From contig JABWDB010000008.1 of NCBI GenBank assembly GCA_019614645.1, forward strand, positions 2,790,001-2,854,000: a DNA stretch of 64,000 nt, written 5' to 3'. Source of the DNA: Stratiolaelaps scimitus (Eukaryota > Arthropoda > Arachnida > Mesostigmata > Laelapidae). Positions 1 to 9,991 of the stretch are shown piece by piece. Both the position numbers and the translations under genes were made by a program. Position 1 is the stretch's first letter. Each line of letters begins with the position of its first letter. A model generated the notes under the pieces. That model did not search any database. It was not told the DNA's origin and worked only from the letters and a program-made list of their open reading frames with translations.

Positions 1-158
1 ATAGGCACCGTTACAAATAGAATTATATGGCTACACGATGTTTTGCTATATTTGACGCACAATTGTATTTGTCAACATTAAATTATTTATAAAGCATATT
101 AGGTTAGAGAATAATATGAATTACATTCTAATTCATTTCTCAGGGTATCGTAGTCGAA

Positions 159-362
159 TTAGAGTTGCGAATCGCTCAGTACAGGCAATTGCAGCTGGGA
201 AATAGCCGAATTTCTAGGACCAATATATGTGAAGGCGGGGTAATATCCAGGCAACCACGATTCTGGGAATCTAGCCAGCCGGTCGCAAATTGTGGTGCTG
301 TTCGTAGCTTTAATGGCCACGTTACCCACAAGTGATGTGTCACCAGCCTGCAGTAGTAGCAA
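159..362 (-). CDS. Open frame resembling a Cys-loop receptor TM4 start (possible last exon)
   Basis: The minus-strand frame holds ICDRLARFPESWLPGYYPAF. This resembles the start of TM4 in Cys-loop receptors, where an aspartate and an arginine precede F-P, a hydrophobic run and an aromatic pair. It lies downstream, on the same strand, of the unmistakable W-x-P-D and Cys-loop exons at 2.4 and 1.4 kb, which is where TM4 should be. No splice acceptor was fixed, so the limits are those of the open frame. The frame ends 66 residues in, soon after the match. The resemblance is short and could be chance; taken alone I would not call it. Confidence 0.27.
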   Translation of the reverse strand: MLLLQAGDTSLVGNVAIKATNSTTICDRLARFPESWLPGYYPAFTYIGPRNSAISQLQLPVLSDSQL

Positions 363-630
363 GTGAAAGGATGTATGTTATAAAGTGCGGCGATACTGAG
401 GTGCGTGCCAAAGGTGGCAATGTCACAGAATGGATACATGATTTTGATCGACCACTTGCTCAAAGCGTTGCAGAGGCAGAGGATATGTCGTTTTGCGCGT
501 ATCGCGACGCTGAAGTCTCGAACAGTAATCTGAAGTGGGCACTTCGAGGGTCTATTCGGGCTAACAGTCGAATTTTGAGGAAACAGCTTTCTCTTGGAAA
601 AAGCTTTCCAAAGAAACTTGAGATTTCAGT
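332..630 (+). other. Unrecognised plus-strand open frame ending at a donor-like GTAAGT
   Basis: A plus-strand frame runs from about 332 and reaches a good donor (TCA followed by GTAAGT) near 630. The encoded peptide matches no family I recognise. It partly overlaps the minus-strand TM4-like frame, and the better-supported gene in this stretch is on the minus strand. I regard it as probably fortuitous but list it because the donor is strong and the frame is over 100 codons if read through. Confidence 0.12.
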
Positions 631-684
631 AAGTTTAGTAGTGTTTACCTGGGGCGGCTTTGGCGTGAGATGGCATCTGACAAG

Positions 685-888
685 CTAAGCAAGGGTCTTT
701 GCTATTGCCAAACCGCGTAGAACGCTGCTACATGAAATTCGGGTAAGCCTTTTTGGAGCAGCGGCATTCAAGTCGATTGAGGTCCAATCATCAATAGTGC
801 TCACTCCGCATCCTTCTAGGATCAATGAAGCACAAATGAGCCATGCGGTGGCGCCGACTAATAGCGATGTGTATTGGTCACAATGCAT
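685..888 (-). CDS. Open frame resembling Cys-loop receptor TM3
   Basis: The first 30 residues include YTSLLVGATAWLICASLILE, which matches the usual TM3 pattern: a short aromatic/small lead-in, a tryptophan, a cysteine three residues later, then hydrophobics ending in L-E. It sits between the Cys-loop exon (1.4 kb) and the TM4-like frame (0.2-0.36 kb), in the order expected for one minus-strand receptor gene. I could not find a TM1 or the pore-lining TM2 between 1.41 and 0.89 kb. Either those exons are lost or diverged, or the match is coincidental. Confidence 0.3.
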   Translation of the reverse strand: MHCDQYTSLLVGATAWLICASLILEGCGVSTIDDWTSIDLNAAAPKRLTRISCSSVLRGLAIAKTLA

Positions 889-1412
889 ATGTTGACTAAG
901 TTATCGGGTTTGCGATTTGCGTGCCGGTTCTTGTAACTAATATGTCCAGTATTTGTTACAAAATGCACATCAAATACGGTATAATCGAATGTTTGCTATG
1001 GATATACTTGATCTGACCAAATATATCCAAGCATATACGTCTGATCACAGTGGAATAAACACCACCATTCGGTGAAGTGAAGAGAAGTCCCTAAAGCCCC
1101 TCAGAATGGAAACTACTAATCTACTAATCGAACATGGCCTTCATAGGTCGAGGCAGAGCTTTCATGAGGTTCTGCCTTTTACCGTAACCTGCGTATGTTG
1201 ACAAAAGCAAAGGCAGCTCCTTTCTAAGCTCAACGAGTTTTTGAATCGAGTCACATTAATAAGCGAATTCCACGTCGATATCTAGATCGCTAGAGAAATA
1301 CGGACCTTTTGATTCCCCAGCTTTTCCTTAATTAGTAACTTTGACGGAACCTGTAAAATGTGTATGTGACGGTGTGAGCATTGCAGCGTTCGAAAGGCAG
1401 AGAAGTACTTAC

Positions 1413-1495
1413 AGCTCCGAATATTGACAGGACATATTTGCACATCTGCGGGAAACCAGGTGAGGTCCAGGTTACATTTGACAATCATCGTTTGC
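1413..1495 (-). CDS. Cys-loop exon (83 nt) of a pentameric ligand-gated ion channel
   Basis: Read on the minus strand, this exon starts after a CATTTTAG acceptor and ends at a GTAAGT donor. It encodes CNLDLTWFPADVQIC, the diagnostic Cys-loop: two cysteines exactly 13 residues apart with F-P-x-D in between. It starts in phase 2 and ends in phase 1, for 83 nt in all. From memory, 83 nt is the conserved length of the Cys-loop exon in GABA-A and glycine receptor subunit genes. The phase-2 start fits the phase-2 end of the exon at 2367-2500, and the joined peptide runs naturally into the loop. The family forms neurotransmitter-gated channels in the plasma membrane. The subtype (GABA, glutamate, histamine or pH-gated chloride channel) cannot be fixed from this fragment. 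The next expected exon is not evident, so the gene may be decayed. Confidence 0.8.
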
Positions 1496-2366
1496 CTAAA
1501 ATGACATGAAAGCACGAGAGGATAAGATTTCGCGTAGAAAAGGGTAGATACCTTGTTGGACTTGATATTGACGTTACAGGAATTGCCGAGTGGCGTCCTC
1601 GACAACTGAAGGGGGAAGATTGTAGCGGAGAACTTTTGGCCTCCTGTGGTGCATGCTAATTAATCTTTGAAATGTGCTATTAGCTGTATCAACGGGGCAA
1701 GCTGTAAGTTGGCTCAATATTAAAATAGAAGCTGCGACTTAACGGGTTTCATGATATGAAACTGGCAGAGATGTGCACAAGGGTCAGCTTATAGCCGCCC
1801 CTATATGGAGTTTGCACGTTGTTGAAACTGATACTTCGAATACTCCAACATGTATCATTGTAAGATATAAGTTAGTTACTTTTTTATACCCTGTGGAGGA
1901 CGACTGATTAGGGCGATGAGAATCGACTGAATTTAGCGTGGTTTAAGGGACGTGGCATTATAAAATCTCTGCGCATTTCCAACAGAGTTTGTGTGTACTC
2001 TTGGGTACGCAATCTCCCTCCTAGTTGTTTTTTCGCTAGGTAAAAACGGCATCAAACACACAGAGCTGATTACAACAGGATGTCGAAGACCAAGATCCAA
2101 AGCAACTTTGTGGACGACACGCATAGTCTGCTTTACACTACGCTGCCGCTGGCAAGATTGGAATTACCAAGTGACAATACTATTTGCTTTTCGGCTAATT
2201 GAGGTAAATGGTTTCGAAGTGGCTGTGTTCAGAACAGTTGGAACTCTGGGATCAAATACAAATCTACTAATGATTTGCATGTACGTGTTGGCAAAATGTC
2301 GAACAATTTGTTCAGATACACAGAACAGCCGTATTTGTTATGCGCGATAGTCGGCTCCGCACTCAC

Positions 2367-2500
2367 CTGAGCTTTAAATTGTATGTGCAGTTGTCGCCAT
2401 CGATGCCAATTATAAGGCGTACAGATGGGGTTATCGTTGATGACATATTTACAGACCTAGCCTCTGGAAAGTACAAGTCTGGCGTCCAAAATTGTTTCAC
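2367..2500 (-). CDS. W-x-P-D exon of the same Cys-loop receptor (ligand-binding domain)
   Basis: The minus-strand exon begins after GATTATTTAG and ends at a GTGAGT donor: 134 nt, starting in phase 0 and ending in phase 2. It encodes FWTPDLYFPEARSV, then a segment ending GDNCTYNLKLR. W-x-P-D followed by an aromatic/N-like loop and a beta-hairpin ending in a positively charged residue is the canonical pre-Cys-loop part of the extracellular domain (loop A and after). It splices in phase to the 83-nt Cys-loop exon and accepts in phase from the exon ending at 4474. It contains no stop or frameshift, so this copy looks functional as an exon. A damaged paralogue lies at 2938-3048. Confidence 0.78.
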
Positions 2501-2937
2501 CTAAATAATCAACTCGTTATCGTTAGTTGGTTCTGTAACAATTGCATTTGGGTCTCCTTCAAGAGCGACACATGAATGCAACTGCGCTCATCCATTCTTA
2601 GTTTATTTTCGGTAGAAAATACTTTCATCGGAATTCGAAGTTCGGCTCACATTCTACTTTGGGTTCTGGTTGTGGCCACATTTAGAGCGTTGATTCCCAA
2701 TTTGTTGGTAGATGTGCTCGCTTATTCAAAAATTGAGCACATACGCCATATCTAATAAATATTGGATTACCACAGCGTTTTAGTTTCGTCCATGCGAGGT
2801 TCTCATATTCGTTCGTATTTGAAAACAACGCTCACATAAATCTCTCGTTTGGGATGCTTATCAATCTACATGTAAATGGCTTGAATTTTGCTGCCGCTCA
2901 AAAAAACCTCGTTGAGAAATCCTTGATTGGTGGGATC

Positions 2938-3048
2938 GGCCAAACGTGTATTTCGTATGGTGGCATAGCTGGCCCTCGCCAATCAGTTCGACAAAACGGT
3001 TATCGTTGATGGCATATTTACAGAACTAGCCTTTGGAAAGTAAAAGTC
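2938..3048 (-). pseudogene. Second, frameshifted copy of the W-x-P-D exon
   Basis: On the minus strand the frame DFYFPKASSVNMPSTIT parallels LYFPEARSVNMSSTIT of the exon at 2367-2500. The nucleotide match is also clear: about 50 nt shared between roughly 2429-2485 and 2998-3055. Immediately after STIT the frame breaks, and the homologous continuation (LIGEGQLC... for LIIGIDGDNC...) is one base out, which fits a single-base deletion. The W-T-P before the aspartate is also lost. No donor follows. This is best read as a decayed tandem duplicate exon, left from an array of related receptor genes. Confidence 0.6.
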
Positions 3049-3799
3049 TTGCATATCAATACAAGACACAACATTATTTTATACCACTTTATATCGCATG
3101 AGGTGATAAGTGCTTGTTGATTAATGTCTCGGTTGTCATGTAGAGCATCTGCGCTCAGTAAAATCTGCCTGAATAGCAACTGATCGAACTTATATTGTTA
3201 CGAAGGACGAACTGATTTCGTTGGTAACAATTGCCGCCGCACGCTGCTAGCTGGCCGTATGTCAATCAATATATACCAACGTTCGTTGGACTGTTGGGAA
3301 TTTACTCGTCATGATCATATAGAACAGTGGTCACCGCTCCTGATTGCAAGATACGATTTCCGCAGGCTTGACTTTTTTGAAGTCTAGTTGGCCCATTTGC
3401 GTGACACAACTTTCCAGAAGCTAACTCTTTCCCGTTGATTATCGCAGTCGCCGCCATCACGTAATGGTATCAAACACTTTTTCTGGCGTAGACACGCACA
3501 CTCGCTCAGTCCGACATGCATAGCATGGCAGTTGATGATTGCCGATCGGGCGACGCGTACCAAATGTGTTAGTTAGCTAAGAAAGTGAACTACACAGTAC
3601 AACATGAGGGAAGAGTCCTGACATCGGCGTGATAGGCTGGATGAAGGGCCACCTCGCGTCGTTCACCCCTCCGCTAACGCGAGTATATTTGGACACAGGC
3701 GAGCTGGTTTCGCAAAGATGGGTCGCGCCAGCTGGTTAGCCTAACAGTCGCCATGGCGCCTAGAGTAAGACCGTGTAGTTTACGGCTGAGGGCCGAATA

Positions 3800-4144
3800 T
3801 TACCGGTTGCCTTCACGGCGATAGCGGCCGGACAAGCTACGCTCACCAGCAACAACGGCCATGCGGCAAGTACGCGATCGCAAAAGAAGGAAACTATAGG
3901 AGATACCACCTATAGCGATAATAATGTGGCATACCCATAATAGGTAGAGCCTGCACAGACGCTTCAAGGCAAAAATCTGAGAGGCATTGACCCACCAACC
4001 GCCTTGAACGCTTGCTTTGAGAGAACTTATGAAAAGCACTAACTCAATTAGAAACATCATGAATTGTGCGATCTTCGGATCTATTTGGCTGAGCGCATCG
4101 GACGCTATCATCGAAAGTAGCTTAATACAGATTGATAGCTTTTC
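3800..4144 (-). CDS. Hydrophobic open frame with a phase-0 acceptor, family unknown
   Basis: The minus-strand frame opens right after a TTTGCTCAG acceptor at 4145 and runs 114 codons to a stop at 3800. It contains at least two strongly hydrophobic stretches, around FMMFLIELVLFI and LYLLWVCHIIIAIGG, separated by a loop with W-W. It could splice in phase from the exon ending at 4474. It does not resemble any segment of a Cys-loop receptor. The pattern (D-P-K, loop, two membrane segments, then S-Y-S-F-L-L-L) is faintly like the C-terminus of arthropod gustatory receptors, but the T-Y-x-x-x-x-x-Q-F motif is not met. It may be a nested or neighbouring chemoreceptor fragment, or not a gene. Confidence 0.25.
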   Translation of the reverse strand, partial: EKLSICIKLLSMIASDALSQIDPKIAQFMMFLIELVLFISSLKASVQGGWWVNASQIFALKRLCRLYLLWVCHIIIAIGGISYSFLLLRSRTCRMAVVAGERSLSGRYRREGNR

Positions 4145-4473
4145 CTGAGCAAATGATGTGAGGAGCGCTATGTCACATCACTCAGCGTGACTTATAAACA
4201 CACACGAACAGCTTTTGTTTTATTTCTTTACTACGCGTTTCATGCGTGTCCATGTGTTCACAGTTTAATTGTCTACATACGAGTTATACACGTAGACGGT
4301 TAGTAGATCGCTATAGTATGCAAGGTACAAATGATGGATGCTTATCCATGTTGCAATTTGTGTCCAGGGTAACTTAGTTGTGAAATGCGCACTTCAAAAG
4401 GCTAGAACAACTAGCAGGTGAGCGTTTTTGACACCTTGCGCCAGCCTTAAAATACATATCCCAGGTGCCGTAC

Positions 4474-4685
4474 CTTTTCCGTAGAAACGATGCTATAGGA
4501 ATTCTTATCGGATCGAGGCGGCGAAATGTAGTTCAGCTTCAACAACTGCTGATCCAGCGCACAGACATCGGCGTCGGAAGTCCAATTTAGAGTTAACGCC
4601 AGCTCCATAGTGAACTCCTGAATATAGACATGCAATGTTTGAAGACGATGGGGCAAAATGAACGTCACCTCTGTTGGTCGAGACG
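4474..4685 (-). CDS. N-terminal extracellular exon of the Cys-loop receptor
   Basis: The minus-strand frame encodes LQTLHVYIQEFTMELALTLN followed by W-T-S-D-A-D-V. This fits the early ligand-binding domain of Cys-loop receptors, where a run such as v-x-x-I-x-x-x-x-M-x-x-x-x-x-x-L-x-x-x-W precedes a D-containing loop D region. The usual W-x-D-x-R-L is only partly kept. The exon ends in S-T-E-K at a GTACGG donor in phase 0, matching the phase-0 start of the W-x-P-D exon at 2500. The 5' limit is uncertain; an in-frame stop at 4717-4719 bounds it, and I placed the start after the AAG at 4686-4688. No signal-peptide exon was located upstream. Confidence 0.5.
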
Positions 4686-4719
4686 CTTCAAGGTGGAGAT
4701 TGATGAAACGAATTGTTTA

Positions 4720-6860
4720 TGTATGTATTTGAAAGAAGCACAGTTAGCTGGGCCCGCACAGGCTATACGCCTCGTTGTGTGCGAAGGTAATTCAAATTAT
4801 TGAATCACTATTTTCATGATCACTGTTATTTATACGTTATACCTGTCAATACATAGCACAGCTAAGTCTGGGTTTTTTGTGGTTCAGCCAGTCTGATATA
4901 TTAGCGAGGATTACTTGAATATTGTAAATCGTGAGTCAGGGCATGGTTGTTGTTCAGCACATACGTAATGTGTGTTGCATGATATGGTGAACCCACACTG
5001 CCCCTCAACTCACTAGTTGTTCTCGCTTGAGAGAATACCTATGGCGGACAAAGCATGGTAAAACACGAGTTTTCATGCATGTTCAATTGTTGTGTAACTG
5101 TATCAATACAGTGAATTGTGGTGTGTTCCAACGATGCTCGGCTTCCCAAATGCCAATTGCGACTAATATATATTCTCGTGATCAGTGAAGCAGTATGTCA
5201 TCTAGGCAGATCTAGGTGCCTGGTCGTACAGAGAAGGTCAGGCAGCTTGTCTCAGCCACAGGACTACTCACCAGCCGAGACAATCACGTACGGCCTTCCC
5301 TGCACGATCAGGCACCCCCATGTTTCTTGCACGATTGCTCAAATGTTTTGACCAGGAAGGGTGTGTACAAAATAGGCGTTCTATTCCCCGAGTCGTTCGA
5401 ATTAAATTTAGTTATAGCGTGTTTGATAGGGTCGTTCAGAAAACGATTGCCCTAGCCCGGATTGGTCTCTGGACAAACGCCAGCTTCCGTTGAATTTGTG
5501 TTGCTGCTTTGAGTGACCCTAGTCAATAGACGAAGAAGAAATCCCGAGTTCACCGAGCTTGGAACTTAGTTAAGGCTGGGATGGAGTAGAAGTTCATTGA
5601 CGATCGTCACGCTGATGGCTCAGTCCTCGCCATCCTGCTCAGGTATACCATGCAGCAGCAGAGGAGAAACTCGGCCGTCTCGGAGGCTCAACATCTCTGT
5701 TACAGTGAGATCGTCAACTTCTGTCGTAAGGGAAGCTACTCAACGGGATATCACTCAATCTCGCAATGTACTCCTCGTTGTTCTAGTCGGGGTCCGTACG
5801 AGAGTGCGCTCCGTACTTTTAGCCACGCGCGCACAACAAGACGAGTGTGATTTGTTTGTTTTCAATTCTCACTTTTGCTGCAGCTTGCAAACTCTGAGCC
5901 ACGCGAGGGAGTCAAATTGCGTTCGCATCTACCTCGTTGTTGTATCTTGATAACGTCACATCACAATATGGATGATTCGCTTGGTTTGCTTTAGTGATGA
6001 TAATTTCTTAATCTGTACTTGATTGTCCTTCAAATCACTTTAGTATAGCCTTACGAACAATATTATTATTACAGATATTATTATATTCTATGTTGGATAT
6101 TAATTGCTATTGTGAAATATACAAGAAAAAAAATAAAGAAATTATACAAAATTTAAAGATGCAGTGGGGGGGCAGAGCACTACCATCGCCTCCCTAGAGG
6201 TCGTCATGGCCTTTAGGGAGATGATTACATTGGCTTCTTTGCATACCGAGGGTAAGGCGCTGCAGAAGTAAGGGAAATGATCCCAATTAGCTGAGTAACG
6301 CTAACTATTGGAACCTAAATTCTTTCGAAAAACGAATTCGCAATCTGTATATATATATCGACGGGCCTGTGATTTAGTTAGGTTACATCTCCATACGAGA
6401 TACCGTATGGAGAGACAGATAAACCAAATTTGAATGCGCTATATTCCAGTGCTCAACTGTAGTCAAGCACTCCTGACCAATAACGATTATTTCGGTGGAG
6501 CGTGGATGGAGTTTGCTGTTACGAAGGCGCAAGTGATCATTAAACCCGCTGTGGTTTAACTGTAAACTACGTGAGTTTTTTTCTTCGACGTTAATTAACA
6601 TCTATAAGGTAGCAATTGAGTATGCCTGTTTGTACGTACCATTGGGGAAAGGTACTTACCATTTGTTTCAACTGGAGTTCGCTGAGGCCCATCACCGCAA
6701 CACTCGTGTCAACTCGTCCTTGTTGGCCTGTGATTGAACCATAGTTTTTCCCCTATGTCGTAACCTGATCGTGGGTGAGCTCTTACAGTGGTTGCTCAGA
6801 CCGACTAGTCTCCAATGATAAGGTTAAACAAATGCCCACATCGCTTACACTCTTGTTTAC
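4720..6860. other. Intergenic stretch with no supported gene
   Basis: I see no frame with both coding character and splice signals. It holds AT-rich runs near 6055-6150 and a G-run near 6166-6172. Any upstream exon of the minus-strand channel gene or the promoter of the plus-strand esterase would fall here, but I cannot place either. Confidence 0.5.
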
Positions 6861-6862
6861 AG

Positions 6863-6902
6863 CACATCTGCTGCTTCAAATACTCGCGACACGGCTGCCG
6901 TG
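6863..6902 (+). promoter_or_regulatory. Likely 5'-untranslated part of the esterase exon
   Basis: A polypyrimidine stretch ending CTTGTTTACAG at 6862 looks like a 3' splice site 40 nt before the esterase start codon. The transcript therefore probably has an upstream non-coding exon joined at 6863. The context before the start codon (GCCGTG, then ATG) is acceptable for initiation. Confidence 0.4.
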
Positions 6903-8666
6903 ATGAAGTATACTAGCCCATTCAGCGTAGTCGCGTTTTTGGCTGTCGCCTGTACAACCGTACTCGGTGAGGGACCTGTGGTGGTCTCTGACACCTTGGG
7001 TACCTTCCACGGAAAGTACCTGTCAGTTCAACAAGTGGAGTACGAGGCCTACTTGGGTATCAGGTATGCGTTGGCGCCTATCAACGACCTCCGTTTTGCG
7101 AAACCGGTAGCCTCTGGCCATTTAGGAGATGTGAAAGCCACCGCTTATGGACATCGGTGCCCGCAGCCTTTTATTCTACCGTCCGGCTTGGGCAATGCGA
7201 GTATCGACGAGGATTGTCTCAATCTCAACGTGTATCGCAAGAAGGGGACTTCGGCGACGTCAAAGAAAGCCGTAAGTAGTAGCTGAAGTACTATCATTTG
7301 TCAGCTAGTTCGCCAGGACCCGCCACCGTCCTGGTTTAAGGACTCAGCGTAAATCCCGCTTTTTCTGTTCTGTGATCAGGTAATTATCGTTATTCATGGA
7401 GGCGGTTTCTCAGTCGGGTCTAGTGGCGATCTGATGTACAATGCGGGCCCGATGGCAGCTCTCGGGGACGTCGTCACCGTGTCTATGAACTACAGACTCG
7501 GCTTTCTTGGATTCGCCGACATGGAAGGATTCGCTCCTGGAAATCTTGGACTCTGGGATCAACGATTGGTGTTCGAATGGGTTCGGGACAATATTGAATC
7601 GTTCGGTGGCGACCCGCAACAGGTCACTCTTATGGGGGTCAGCGCGGGATCTATGTCCATTAGTGCTCATATCGTGTCTCCCCTCAACGTACATTGCAAT
7701 CTATTCCAATCCGTAATTATGGATGCCGGTATAGATGTTCCAGCTTTGTATGGCACCTCTAAGGAAACTTATGAGCGCGTGAAGAAGCTTGGTGAGAAGG
7801 CAGGATGTACCAGCGAGGGCGAAGATCTAGTGGCTTGCCTCCGTAAGGTTGAAGCGGATAAGCTGGTCGAGCTGTCGCTAGACCCCGAGGGCTTCAGTCC
7901 AATTCTGACTTATTTCCCGACCGCCGACGGCGCCTACATTCCAACATACATGAAAGACCCTCTGTCGACGCACGTAAAGCAGTTCACCCAGGTGAGAATG
8001 CTCACAGGCTATTCTGCTAACGAAGGCAGTTTGTTTGCCTTTTATTACTTCGATCCAGTAGCCCATCCGCCTCAGGTCTTGGACACCGAGGAGCGACTCG
8101 TTTCCTATCTCGCAAACATCTCTCGAGCTTATGTGTATCATCTGGATATGAGTGTCGAATCCGTGAAGAAGACTGTACTCGACACTTTCAGCCTAAAGCC
8201 GGGAGGGATGGAAGTCTACGCGGGTATTGGGCGATTCATGACCGATGGCTCCTTCGCCTGTCCAATGAACTCGTTCATTAAGACTTATGCCACCGTTCAT
8301 AAGCGAGTCTATGGGTACCATTGGGGACGCGTGCTAGCTGGCACGTATCTGTTCATCAATCCGCAAATGTTTGGGGCCTACCATCTCAGTACGTTCCTCA
8401 CATTGTCTGGTGCACTTTTGGCCGACCCCAACACTCAAGTCGATCCGGCGGATCTCCCGTGGTTCCTTGATGGCATCAGGACTGTCACAAAGTTCGCTGC
8501 AGGTAGTCATGATAATAGTGCGCCTTTGTTCCGAGGCGTTCAATTTCCAGACCTATCGACGGGCGGTGGGGTTCTGCATTTCGTCAACGGGAAGGATAAG
8601 CCTGAAGTCCTGCAGGATTTCCCATTCCAGAATGAGTGCAAGGCAGTTTTCGGTTACTACGGGTGA
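6903..8666 (+). CDS. Secreted B-type carboxylesterase, two coding exons
   Basis: Exons 6903-7271 and 7380-8666 join in phase 0 across a 108-nt GTAAGT...CAG intron to give 551 residues, the normal size for the carboxylesterase/cholinesterase family. Residues 1-22 form a signal peptide (hydrophobic core VVAFLAVACTTVLG). Family signatures follow: EDCLNLNV at 103-110, oxyanion-hole HGGG at 129-132, nucleophile elbow GVSAG with Ser211, acidic residue Glu338 in ANEGS, and His458 in GAYHL. The triad is therefore complete and the enzyme should hydrolyse carboxylic esters in the secretory pathway or outside the cell. Cysteine pairs C86-C105 and C266-C276 match two conserved disulfides. The tryptophan of the acetylcholinesterase choline site, expected before EDC, is absent, so a cholinesterase is unlikely. 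No C-terminal membrane anchor is visible. The physiological substrate cannot be inferred. Confidence 0.93.
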
Positions 8667-8777
8667 ATGAACGGACAATGCATTGAACGGACGAGTGCAG
8701 CAGGAATTGTAATATACTACAGTAAATAGCACAATAAGAAAAACTGCCTGTGACTTGTAGCCCAATTTAGCCGTAGT

Positions 8778-8857
8778 AATCATACATTCATCGAGCAATC
8801 ATACATTCATCGAGCATACCTGTGTTGCATACCTGTGTTCGAGTATACCTGTGCGGC
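8778..8857. repeat. Two adjacent short tandem repeats downstream of the esterase
   Basis: A 19-bp unit (AATCATACATTCATCGAGC) is repeated perfectly at 8778-8796 and 8797-8815. It is followed directly by ATACCTGTGTTGC and ATACCTGTGTTCG at 8816-8841, with a third partial ATACCTGTGCGG at 8845-8857. They start about 110 bp after the stop codon, probably in the 3' untranslated region or just beyond it. No canonical AATAAA was seen between the stop codon and this repeat. Confidence 0.9.
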
Positions 8858-9008
8858 AACGAAGGACCCCTCGTTCCTGCAAACGAGGTAAGATGTAAGC
8901 ATTGTACCAGCGACGTACGAGGTCGCTCCTGTGGTTGCTAATGTTGCTACTGCACCTACCTGTTTCGGAGGGCGATTTGACCGTGAATAATCGTAACTGC
9001 AGCCATCC

Positions 9009-9578
9009 CTAAGCAGGAATGTAATATGAAAGAAAAAAGGTCCATTGGAACCAGCCTGGCGAGCTGTGCTGTTTCCTATCACGGGGCCATATAGAATGAA
9101 TAACAAAAACCCTCCCTGCAATGTTCCCTACCTCAAAGGCAAACAAACGTATGCCTCGGATCTGATGAGGTTGTATTGTGACGTAAAATGTAAGTATCGA
9201 TTTGTTAAACACATGGCGGCGACAGTGAACGCGCCGGATTATCACCATAGCCGAAAATTCAACATGAGTTGTTGACTTGACGGTTAGATGCCCGGCCACG
9301 GGTCGATGTCGAGCGCGCCCCGTCTCTAACTGAATGTTTAACGTGGAGCTGCCTTTTAGCACTATTGTTGCCCTAAACAATACATTATACGAACTCGGTA
9401 TGCGCATCGTAGTCCCGGCACAAAAATACACAAACTCCTTACTCACAATATTGTATATACAAAATGTGTCCCTACGCACTAATACCAGAAGAACAAGGCT
9501 ATTGCGGAAGGTATTAATGCCAGGAAGGCAGGGCTCGCAGGGTGATCTTCGACATGCTGCCGACCGCTCGTGAAACAT
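9009..9578. other. Stretch open on both strands, no recognised product
   Basis: A 189-codon minus-strand frame spans this interval, while two plus-strand frames (9045-9275 and 9334-9573) overlap it. The first plus-strand frame runs into a GTAAGT donor-like site near 9191, after ...YLKGKQTYASDLMRLYCDVKC. None of the peptides matches a family I know. The minus frame is unusually long for chance at this base composition but has a biased, arginine-rich composition. I cannot decide which strand, if either, is coding. Confidence 0.15.
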
Positions 9579-9991
9579 TGGGGATCAATAGGATCACCCA
9601 TTAGTATGCATGGATGATTTCTTCAGCAGTCTAACATTTCTTGATCCTATGAATTATGAATTCGTTCCGATGTAACTACTCACCGTATAGCAGTTTTCGT
9701 TACCAGGCCCGCGCTTCCCACGAAGGCAGTGTTAGGTTCATATGCACCATGAAGACGCGGAAAATCTTTGGGAGTTCTTTATCATCTTTCTTTATCTGAA
9801 GATGAGAGAGAGAAGAGTAAGGAAGAGAATTAAGCAACGGTGGCCCCGACAGGTCCTCATAATAATCTAAAAGGTTAAGAGCTGAGGCCTGTCAGCTAGG
9901 GAAAAGAACAATATACACCATAAGTTCCATCGCAGCTTGACTCTCCCGAGGGTTTAGAATGATATTGATTTCTTGTTTTGGATTTGCCGAC

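Noticed and set aside
700..860. Plus-strand mini-exons (ending CATGAAATTCGG-GTAAGC, and after CCTTCTAG) that could be joined into a gene.
   Set aside because: They are antisense to the TM3-like frame and match no family; the minus strand explains the region better.
2078..3115. Plus-strand frames resembling an ionotropic glutamate-type receptor (hydrophobic SAHILLWVLVVATF and S2-like ends).
   Set aside because: Reading the opposite strand gives unambiguous W-x-P-D exons of a Cys-loop receptor with splice sites and matching phases. The plus-strand likeness is weak and stop-interrupted.
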